A DNA stretch of 64,000 nt from DATAAP01 sp041690495 (lineage in GTDB: Bacteria > Pseudomonadota > Alphaproteobacteria > CACIAM-22H2): the NCBI GenBank assembly GCA_041690495.1, contig JAWLHE010000002.1, forward strand, positions 372,001 to 436,000, given 5' to 3'. Below, piece by piece: positions 16,762 through 23,845 of this stretch. Made by a program: the position numbers and the translations under genes. The notes under the pieces are model-generated. The model was not told the DNA's origin. It did not search any database and saw only the letters and a list, made by a program, of their open reading frames with translations. Position 1 is the stretch's first letter; the number at the start of each line of letters is the position of its first letter.

Positions 16762-17129
16762 TGTATGAGCTCAGCAAGGAGTTTCGATTCGACGCAGCGC
16801 ACACGCTGAACCGGACAGTGGAGACCGAGCCGAGCCGTCGGATTCACGGTCACTCGTACCGCGCGGAGGTGGTCATACGCGGGGTCCCCGATCCAGAAAG
16901 CGGAATGCTCATCGATCTCGGTCTGCTTGATCAAGCCCTTCAGGAGGCTCGCGACGGCTTGGATCATCGCTTTTTGGACGAGATCAACGATCTTGGGCCG
17001 GCAACGATGGAGAATCTGTCCGCCTGGATCTGGCGCCGGCTCGCGCCGAGATTGCCGAACCTCTGGCGGGTCACCGTGAAGCGCGATAGCGACTCTGGCG
17101 CCTGTACCTTCTATGGGAGGAGTGGCTGA
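16761..17129 (+). CDS. queD: QueD/PTPS paralogue lacking the catalytic cysteine
   Basis: A 122-residue 6-pyruvoyl-tetrahydropterin synthase fold protein. The zinc histidines are His14 (FRFDAAHTL), His29 and His31 (IHGHSY). The position occupied by the catalytic Cys25 in the second copy is Ser25 here (EPSRRIHGH), so the normal QueD reaction (dihydroneopterin triphosphate to 6-carboxytetrahydropterin) is doubtful. LDHRFLDEINDLGPATMENLS keeps the downstream family signature. It may be a different pterin synthase, a regulatory partner of the complete QueD, or a decaying copy. It starts on the queE stop (TGATG). Confidence 0.8.
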   Translation: MYELSKEFRFDAAHTLNRTVETEPSRRIHGHSYRAEVVIRGVPDPESGMLIDLGLLDQALQEARDGLDHRFLDEINDLGPATMENLSAWIWRRLAPRLPNLWRVTVKRDSDSGACTFYGRSG

Positions 17130-17130
17130 C

Positions 17131-17241
17131 ATGCGTTGTGTGGTTGTAAGGACGACAAATGGCTCGTTGGCCTCCATCTGGCCATTCATCGGAAGTCGAG
17201 AGGCAGGCCGAACCGCGATGAGAATGCGGTCGCGCCAATGA
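17131..17241 (+). CDS. Possible 36-residue small ORF coupled to queD2
   Basis: ATG 17131 follows the queD1 stop by one base and has an excellent ribosome binding site, GGGAGGAG (17115-17122). The ORF ends TGA 17239-17241, overlapping the queD2 ATG as ATGA. queD2 itself has no visible Shine-Dalgarno sequence, so ribosomes ending here could re-initiate on it. The product (starting MRCVVVRTTNGSLASIWP) resembles nothing I know. It may be a translated leader rather than a functional peptide. Confidence 0.4.
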   Translation: MRCVVVRTTNGSLASIWPFIGSREAGRTAMRMRSRQ

Positions 17242-17603
17242 TAAAGATCACCAAGGACTTCGATTTCCAATCTGCGCATTTCCTTCCGAATGTTGCGGAC
17301 GGGCATAAATGCGCAAACCTCCACGGTCACTCATACAAAGTGGAGATTTCGGTCACAGGTGACGTGAGCGAACCCGAGGGATGGGTTGTCGACTTCGCCG
17401 AGATCGAGCGCGCGGTCGTACCTCTCCTTCAACTGATCGATCACCACTGTCTCAACGAAGTTGAGGGCCTGGAGAACCCGACCGCGGAAAACATCGCGAT
17501 CTGGTTTCGCGATCGGCTTAAGCGCTCGCTTCCTGGCCTATCGGCGATTGTGGTCCATGAAGAGTCGACATGCCGAGCAGAGTGGATCGCCCCAACGAGG
17601 TAA
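17238..17603 (+). CDS. queD: 6-carboxy-5,6,7,8-tetrahydropterin synthase (QueD)
   Basis: A 121-residue QueD with all hallmarks: His14 in FDFQSAHFL, catalytic Cys25 in GHKCANLHGHSY, and zinc His29 and His31. The LIDHHCLNEVEGLENPTAEN motif and a C-terminal VVHEESTCRAEW glutamate complete the active site. It makes the QueE substrate. ATG 17238 is chosen because homology begins MIKITKDFDFQSAHF. The in-frame 34 codons before it look non-native. No RBS is visible, but the start is coupled to the small ORF before it. Confidence 0.92.
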   Translation: MIKITKDFDFQSAHFLPNVADGHKCANLHGHSYKVEISVTGDVSEPEGWVVDFAEIERAVVPLLQLIDHHCLNEVEGLENPTAENIAIWFRDRLKRSLPGLSAIVVHEESTCRAEWIAPTR

Positions 17604-17664
17604 TCGGATCACAGGGGGCAGGCATCTGTGGGGAACTGTTGTGCTGCCTTGGAGCGAGAGAACC

Positions 17665-18384
17665 ATGGATGAGGAACAAATCGCGATTGTGCTGTTCTCA
17701 GGAGGGCAGGATTCAACAACGTGCCTGGGATGGGCAATCAATCGATTTGATCATGTCGAGACGGTCGGTTTCGACTATGGCCAGCGTCACCGTGTCGAAC
17801 TCGAGGTGCGGCCGAAGATTCTTGACCGTGTACGCGGGGAGTTCCCCGATTGGAACGGCAAGCTAGGCGAGGATCATCTCCTAGAGGTGAACGTGCTTGG
17901 CCAAGTGAGCGAAACGGCGCTCACCCGTGATGTCGAAATCCGACTGAACGGCAGCGGCTTGCCGAACACATTCGTGCCCGGCAGGAACCTTGTCTTTCTT
18001 ACCTTCGCGGCTGCCCTCGCTTATAGGCGGGGCGCCAAGCATCTCGTGACGGGTGTCTGCGAGACGGATTACTCAGGATACCCTGACTGTCGCGACGACA
18101 CGATGAAGGCTATGCAGCTTGCGCTCAACCTCGGGATGGAGAAGCGCTTCGTTATCCACACTCCATTGATGTGGATCGACAAGGAGGCAACCTGGCGACT
18201 AGCGCACGAAATTGGGGGGCAGCGCTTTGTAGAATTGGTCAGAGAGGAGACCCATAGCTGTTACGCAGGCGACCGTACGCGCCGTCACGCATGGGGTTAC
18301 GGTTGTGGGACGTGTCCAGCGTGCGAGCTCCGTGCCAAGGGCTACCGAAGTTACGAAGCCAATGTAGTGGATAGGCATGCATGA
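17665..18384 (+). CDS. queC: 7-cyano-7-deazaguanine (preQ0) synthase (QueC)
   Basis: A 239-residue ATP-dependent enzyme converting CDG to preQ0, the base that DpdA inserts. The PP-loop is IVLFSGGQDSTTCLGWA (residues about 7-23), followed by FDYGQRHRVELE, and FVPGRNLVFLTFAAALAY is the family core. DYSGYPDCRDD and the C-terminal zinc cysteines CGTCPACELRAKGY are present. ATG 17665 has the RBS GGAGCGAGAG just upstream. The long in-frame extension to 17461 overlaps queD2 and is not used. The stop overlaps the membrane-protein gene as ATGA. Confidence 0.93.
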   Translation: MDEEQIAIVLFSGGQDSTTCLGWAINRFDHVETVGFDYGQRHRVELEVRPKILDRVRGEFPDWNGKLGEDHLLEVNVLGQVSETALTRDVEIRLNGSGLPNTFVPGRNLVFLTFAAALAYRRGAKHLVTGVCETDYSGYPDCRDDTMKAMQLALNLGMEKRFVIHTPLMWIDKEATWRLAHEIGGQRFVELVREETHSCYAGDRTRRHAWGYGCGTCPACELRAKGYRSYEANVVDRHA

Positions 18385-19364
18385 CCGAATCATCGGTCTC
18401 TCAGTCGGCGGATATCGTCACGGGTGCCAAGTTAGGCTCGGCCGCGGCGATCTGGAACGCGCTCCGCTGGCGCGAAGTCGACTTCTACCCCCTAGTCGCC
18501 GAGGGCGGTACCGTCTCGACGCTGGGCACGTCGACGATGCTCCAAGAGATGGAAAGGGCCAGTGCGCGCTGGTGCGAAATCGAGGACAATGAGGCGCTTA
18601 AGACCGCGATCGATCTCGCAAAACAGTCGCTCGCTGAGGTCAAGGCACAAACCGAGTATCAAGATCAGAAGGCGACACGACTCCTCACCATCACGAGCTT
18701 CTTGAGCGCACTCTCTGGTGTACTGTTCGGTCGTTTTGTGGATGCGTATCCAGTCGGCACTGTCTTGAGCCAGCCAAATGGAATCGCTTTGTTGCTTGCC
18801 TTTGGCTATGTGAGTTTCGCGGCCTTCGTGACCTTCTCGCTGTCAGGAGCGTTGGTCACATTTCACGCCACCCGGACCCGCTTTAAGTATCCAGAAGCCC
18901 AAAAGACTGAAGACCAGGAGAAGGATCCAAGGTCACTACTTTTCTATCAAGCCCTGATCAGGTCAAGGCCGAGGGCCTGGATTGACGGCTGGGTGACGGG
19001 AGGCGCCAATGGCGATTCTGGCGATAAACCGACGCTTCGCGACGATTTGCGGCAGCGATACCTTAGCCATTTGATCAGAGAGACCTATCTCATCGCCGCG
19101 AAAACGGCCGACAAGCTTCGGTATCTCGAACCAGCCCAAAGCCTTTTGGCGAATTCTCTGCGATGCCTTTTCGTTTGGCTGGCCGTGCTCGCGCTTATTA
19201 GTATTTTTGTGCCCTCTACTAAGCCTCCGGTGAAGCCCGTCCAGGCGGTGCTTGTTCCTGGACTGTTGCAATCGTCCTCACCAGCCGCGTCCGTGCCGGC
19301 CAAGAACCTCACATCGCCCGCGGTAGCTGCGCCAGCGACCGCTGTGGGAGAAGAGCATCCGTGA
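18381..19364 (+). CDS. Predicted three-helix membrane protein in the dpd operon
   Basis: A 327-residue protein with predicted membrane helices at about 102-120 (LTITSFLSALSGVLFGRF), 134-160 (IALLLAFGYVSFAAFVTF) and 261-278 (LFVWLAVLALISIFV). A charged helix (KTAIDLAKQSLAEVKAQTEY) precedes the first helix. The segment HLIRETYLIAAKTADKLRYL with LEPAQSLLANSLRCL before helix 3 resembles the layout of SLATT/Pycsar-type membrane effectors (DUF5706-like). The last 50 residues are Ala/Pro/Ser-rich. I know of no such member in the described dpd set. ATGA overlap with queC and GTGA overlap with the HAD gene tie it to this operon. An effector role is inference. Confidence 0.6.
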   Translation: MTESSVSQSADIVTGAKLGSAAAIWNALRWREVDFYPLVAEGGTVSTLGTSTMLQEMERASARWCEIEDNEALKTAIDLAKQSLAEVKAQTEYQDQKATRLLTITSFLSALSGVLFGRFVDAYPVGTVLSQPNGIALLLAFGYVSFAAFVTFSLSGALVTFHATRTRFKYPEAQKTEDQEKDPRSLLFYQALIRSRPRAWIDGWVTGGANGDSGDKPTLRDDLRQRYLSHLIRETYLIAAKTADKLRYLEPAQSLLANSLRCLFVWLAVLALISIFVPSTKPPVKPVQAVLVPGLLQSSSPAASVPAKNLTSPAVAAPATAVGEEHP

Positions 19365-20158
19365 TCCGATCGGCAACATCGCCGGCCACGGTATTCGTCG
19401 ACGCTGATAACACGTTATGGGACACGGACAGCGTTTTCGCTAACGCGCAACGGAACATGCTTGTACGAATAGAAGCGGCCACCGGTGCTGCGGCAAATGC
19501 GTACGATCGGCTGGCCTATGTACGGGCGGTGGATCAAGCCATCGCTGAATGGCATCACGCGCGACTTCGCTATCCGCCAAAGTTGCTGGTGCGCGGGCTG
19601 GAAGCGGCCTTGGCCGGTTTCCCGGTCGAGCGGGCGGTACGTGCCGCTTGGCGAGACCCGGTGCCTAACGGACTATCCGAGGAGCGCGTGGATGAGATCG
19701 AACAAGCCTTTTTTTTCGATCTGAGGCACGAGCCCGAACTACGGCCGGGCGTGCGCGAGGGTCTTGAGGCGCTCCGAGCGGCGAACTGCCTGGTGTTAAT
19801 CGTGACCGAAGGACCGCGCGCGAAGGTCGAGGAGACAACGAAAAGCCTCGCGCTACACAACCTGATTGCCCGCATTATAGAAGGTCCTAAGCGGCCGGAA
19901 CTTTACCAAAGAGTGCTACGCTTAGTGGGTGCGCCCAAGCGTGCATTCATGATCGGCGATCAACTCGACCGCGACATTGCGCCGGCGAAGGCGGCGGGTC
20001 TCGGGACAATCTACTTCCCTGGCGGTTTTCAGCCCCGTTGGGCCCTCGACGAGACACACGTTCGCCCGGATCATGTAATCGGCACGTTCGCGGAAGTGCC
20101 CGGTATTGTGCTGGCGGGTGACGGGGCCGTCCGCCAAGGGATTGCAGGAGAGCAGTGA
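19361..20158 (+). CDS. HAD-superfamily hydrolase in the dpd operon
   Basis: A 265-residue HAD hydrolase. Motif I is VFVDADNTLWDTD (nucleophile Asp14, Asp16), motif II is VLIVTEG, motif III is probably the Lys of EGPKRPELY, and motif IV is FMIGDQLDRDI. The cap region between motifs I and II is long and helical (type C1). Substrates are likely phosphorylated small molecules, perhaps a nucleotide, but this cannot be read out. GTG start overlaps the previous stop. It is the last gene of the first run, and a 426-base gap follows. A link to deazaguanine or pterin phosphate metabolism is speculative. Confidence 0.75.
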   Translation: MIRSATSPATVFVDADNTLWDTDSVFANAQRNMLVRIEAATGAAANAYDRLAYVRAVDQAIAEWHHARLRYPPKLLVRGLEAALAGFPVERAVRAAWRDPVPNGLSEERVDEIEQAFFFDLRHEPELRPGVREGLEALRAANCLVLIVTEGPRAKVEETTKSLALHNLIARIIEGPKRPELYQRVLRLVGAPKRAFMIGDQLDRDIAPAKAAGLGTIYFPGGFQPRWALDETHVRPDHVIGTFAEVPGIVLAGDGAVRQGIAGEQ

Positions 20159-20584
20159 GTGTCCGGGACCGACGTCTCGATCCGGCATGAAAGGAACTGG
20201 GGAGAGTTGCCGGCACTTGGATCGCGTTGCCGGCGGGATCAGCGGTCTCAGGCCGGGAAGCGATACATGGGGAAGCGAATTCTGGTGAATCGGTCCTGAA
20301 CGCTCATGGAAGAGGGACCGTTGGACGCTCCGGACGTCGAAGGCGGGGATGTCGCCCCTGCCCGGCGAGGGGTGGAATTGTTGCAATAAAATCAGTCGTT
20401 TAGGCGGCTGCCGGTGCGGCTAGGGTACCCGTGGTTGAGGGCCCGCCGAGCGTCTACTCCCATTTCGATCCATGGTATCATACCCTAGCCTTAGAGGCTG
20501 GGGGACCGGGGTGTGCCTTACGTCCGACTTGACCGACAAACCTGCGGCACGACCGTAGCGGGCACCCTCCGCACCGCATTATGA
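20159..20584 (+). promoter_or_regulatory. Intergenic gap between the two dpd runs
   Basis: 426 bases without a convincing gene separate the biosynthesis/modification run from the helicase/nuclease run. A hairpin, CCCTAGCCT-TAG-AGGCTGGGG, is at 20483-20503 without a T-run. This gap is the likely place for the promoter of the second run, but I could not identify clear -35/-10 elements. Short frames here look spurious. Confidence 0.35.
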
Positions 20585-23500
20585 GTGGGGGGAGATTTGC
20601 ACGACGGACGTGCTCGCCGCACAAGCGCTATTCTCTCAACTGAGATGGAAGTGCGGGCAGGAACACGCGCCCGAGACCGGGGTTTGGGGCTGTTCCCAGG
20701 CATGCTTATCGAGCTGCCTGGGCGAAAAGGCATAGGAAAATTGGAATCCGCATCAGGCGGCCGCTGTGTGGTTGCGGTTTTTCATTCCATTCTTCGGACT
20801 GATACAGTTGGCTTGGACTTATCCGATATCGGCCGTGCTTACCTGAGCCCGCAGACCCGCGTCTATGTTCGCCAAGGTGATCGCTTCCGCGTTGGCCGGG
20901 TCACGAATTATCTGATGAATGAGAACGGTTTAGTCGATTACGAGGTCCGGTTTCCAAACGGCAGGCAGAGCGACTTTAGTGAGGTCGACCTCTTCGTTCG
21001 GCCTTGGCGCGCTCCAGAAGACCCAGCGGAGATCCTCGCGGCGGGGGGAGCGGAAAGTCAATTTCTCCACGATCGACGACAATCAGCGGTCCGGCCGCTT
21101 CTAGCGTTGCGAAGCGCGGCACAGGGACTGACGTCGCTCATATCTGCTGGCGTCGACTTCGTACCCCATCAGATTGCGGCCGTCCGGCGTGTGCTGACCG
21201 ATCCCATTCAGCGATACTTGCTCGCCGATGAGGTGGGGCTCGGAAAGACTATCGAAGCCGGATTGATCATACGCCAGCACTTGATCGATAATCCCGATAC
21301 AGAGGTCTTAGTCTCTGTTCCCCCGCATCTGTGCGAGCAATGGCGTAGCGAACTGGTCAATAAGCTCCGACTCGACCAGTTTGGTGAGTCTTTCGAATGC
21401 TGTGCTCATCCCGATCTTGCTGGCGTATCGAGGTCGCCAGATGTGCTTGTCATTGATGAGGCCCATCATCTCGTTGGAGTACAGTCGGGGCCGCTGTCGC
21501 TAGCCGCGGAGCGATTGCGCGATCTCGCGCGGGACGCTCCCGTGCTGCTGCTGCTCTCAGCTACGCCAGCACTCGGAGAAGAGGCTAAGTTTCTCGCGCT
21601 CTTGAACCTGCTCGACCCCCTTACTCATCCACTCGAGGATCTGGCAGGTTTTCGTGTCAAATTGGAACGACGCCGCGACATCGGGCGGCTGATCTTAAGT
21701 CTCGATTCCAATGTGCCGGGGCTTGTGCTGCGGCAACGCGGGGCAGAGCTTCAGCGGCTGTTTGCCGACGATCCAATAGTGCAGGAATTGGCACCAAAGT
21801 TAATTGCCGCCACGCGTGAGGCTTCGGACCAGGTCGCTGGTATTTGCTCGGCTCTCAAGGAGCATGTCGCGGACAGCTATCGCATCCATCAGCGACTCAT
21901 CCGATCTCGACGCGCAGACGCTAAGGGCTGGGAATTCATGCCTCGCGGTCCGGCGGTGGTTGGAGAGCCGAATCTGACGCACGTCCGCTGCGAAGGCGAC
22001 CCCAATGAACAGATAGAGCCGATGCTTGCGGCACTCGAAGATTGGCGTTTCTCCGCTTTGGAGGCAGCGGCCGGAGATGAGGCAGTGCTGGCCCGCGCGG
22101 CTTCGCGATATAGGGATCTTCTGTATGCTGTGGGCCTTGGTGCCAACGCATTGAAACACTGGCTAAGAGAGACGGCTGCTAGTTTCAGTGGTGAATACGA
22201 AATTCTCGAGGCGCTGACAACGATCGCCGAGAAGTGGGAGGACGATGATCGGATCGAGACGATGGTTGAAAGCACAAAGCGTCTCGTCAAAACCCTCAAA
22301 GTTGAGACGCCAGAACCGAAGATTGTCGTCTTCGCCTCCTCGGTCGATACAGCTTCGGCTTTCAACAAAAAATTTGCAGAGGATGGTGATGGTACCGCCG
22401 TCTACCAACTGACTGCTGATCATGCCGTCGAGAACGCAAAGATCATCGCGGCGTTCAAGGAGTCACGCAAAGGCGGGATAGTGGTGACGGACCGCTCGGG
22501 AGAAGAAGGTCTCAATCTGAACTTCGCCGATGCGATCGTCCATCTGGATCTGCCTTTGTCGGCGGCTCGACTCGAACAACGGATTGGCCGCCTTGACCGC
22601 TTCGGTCGCCGGCAGGGAGTCATCCGCCATCGCATTTTGGTCCCATCCGACGAAGACACGACCCCTTGGGGGGCGTGGTACGAACTTCTTGCCAATGGCT
22701 TCCTGATCTTCAATCGCTCAATCAGCGACATTCAGTTTCTGCTCGAATCTCTCGAGAGCCAGGCCTTCCAAACTCTTCTCCAAATGGGGCCTGGTGGGCT
22801 AGTCGCGCTAGCCGCCGACATGCGCGCTCGCATAGCGGACGAGCGTAAGTCGCAGGATGAGCAATATGCGCTCGACAGGATTGCACTGGCCGAAGAGCCA
22901 GTCGAAGAATTCATCCGGGCACTCGAGGATGCTGAGGAGGATGAACGTGCGATCGAGCGCGGGGTCGATCGCTGGTTGGTCGACACGCTGCAACTCAAAA
23001 AGCGTCCGTTCGCATGGCCAGAGGACGATCCATTTAAGCTTGGTGTTACCAACCAGACGCTAGTTCCGCGTATGCCCTGGCAATCCGAGTTGGGGCTGGA
23101 CGATACGCAGCCGCTGACCTGGAAGCGGCGCGTCGCGGCCAAGCGTTCCGACGTCGTCCTACTCCGACCTGGTACGCCGCTGATCGATGCCATAGAGCGC
23201 TTCACGCGGTGGGATGATCGCGGCACTGCGTTTGTCACCTACCGCACCGCGCCTGAATGGCCAGGCGATCTCTGGATTGGCTTCAAGCTGTGTTTCGTCA
23301 TCGAACCGGGCGTCGAAATCTCCGACCTCGTAGCTCCGAACAGAGTTGAGCTTGCCAAGTCAAGACGTGCCCAACGCTATTTCGCGGCCCGCGAGCACAC
23401 CCGTTACATTGACGTCAATGGCGATACGGTCAACGACACGCGCCTGATTGCGATTCTTGAGCGGCCCTATCGAAGTGAGCGTGAAGGCACGTATCTCCCA

Positions 23501-23845
23501 GACATCAACGTCGGCAGTCGTCCCCAACTGCTGGCAGAGAGCATCGATCTTTCGGCTTTTCAGCAAATCTGCCGCTCGGTGCGCGACCGGGCGCGTGACT
23601 CGTTTGCCGCGCAGCCCGAAGTAATGGAGCAGATCGCTACGGCAGTGCGGTTGGCCGAGGCGGATCTCGGACGCCACCGCAATCGTCTCCGGCGCCGACA
23701 ATCAACGGGCGACGCTATGGCACGCGCCGATATCAAGCTTATCGAGGCGATTCTGCCAACCATCCGTGAGCCAGCGATCCGGCTGGATGCGATGGGTTGC
23801 TTCATCGTCTCACAGCATGCACCTAAGCGCAGCGCCTATGAATGA
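20585..23845 (+). CDS. dpdE: DpdE-like SNF2/superfamily 2 helicase
   Basis: An SF2 helicase of the SNF2 type, up to 1086 residues. The N-terminus (PGMLIELPGRKGIGKLES) is a small beta-rich, SH3-like domain. Motif I is LLADEVGLGKTIEAGL (about residues 213-228), motif II VLVIDEAHHL (about 286-295), and motif III LLLSATPAL. The C-terminal helicase lobe has GIVVTDRSGEEGLNLNFADA and the arginine-finger motif EQRIGRLDRFGR near 663-674. A long C-terminal region without known motifs follows. DpdE is one of the presumed restriction components of the Dpd system, probably acting on unmodified DNA. The start is uncertain: GTG 20585 or, more protein-like, ATG 20645. Confidence 0.8.
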   Translation: MGGDLHDGRARRTSAILSTEMEVRAGTRARDRGLGLFPGMLIELPGRKGIGKLESASGGRCVVAVFHSILRTDTVGLDLSDIGRAYLSPQTRVYVRQGDRFRVGRVTNYLMNENGLVDYEVRFPNGRQSDFSEVDLFVRPWRAPEDPAEILAAGGAESQFLHDRRQSAVRPLLALRSAAQGLTSLISAGVDFVPHQIAAVRRVLTDPIQRYLLADEVGLGKTIEAGLIIRQHLIDNPDTEVLVSVPPHLCEQWRSELVNKLRLDQFGESFECCAHPDLAGVSRSPDVLVIDEAHHLVGVQSGPLSLAAERLRDLARDAPVLLLLSATPALGEEAKFLALLNLLDPLTHPLEDLAGFRVKLERRRDIGRLILSLDSNVPGLVLRQRGAELQRLFADDPIVQELAPKLIAATREASDQVAGICSALKEHVADSYRIHQRLIRSRRADAKGWEFMPRGPAVVGEPNLTHVRCEGDPNEQIEPMLAALEDWRFSALEAAAGDEAVLARAASRYRDLLYAVGLGANALKHWLRETAASFSGEYEILEALTTIAEKWEDDDRIETMVESTKRLVKTLKVETPEPKIVVFASSVDTASAFNKKFAEDGDGTAVYQLTADHAVENAKIIAAFKESRKGGIVVTDRSGEEGLNLNFADAIVHLDLPLSAARLEQRIGRLDRFGRRQGVIRHRILVPSDEDTTPWGAWYELLANGFLIFNRSISDIQFLLESLESQAFQTLLQMGPGGLVALAADMRARIADERKSQDEQYALDRIALAEEPVEEFIRALEDAEEDERAIERGVDRWLVDTLQLKKRPFAWPEDDPFKLGVTNQTLVPRMPWQSELGLDDTQPLTWKRRVAAKRSDVVLLRPGTPLIDAIERFTRWDDRGTAFVTYRTAPEWPGDLWIGFKLCFVIEPGVEISDLVAPNRVELAKSRRAQRYFAAREHTRYIDVNGDTVNDTRLIAILERPYRSEREGTYLPDINVGSRPQLLAESIDLSAFQQICRSVRDRARDSFAAQPEVMEQIATAVRLAEADLGRHRNRLRRRQSTGDAMARADIKLIEAILPTIREPAIRLDAMGCFIVSQHAPKRSAYE

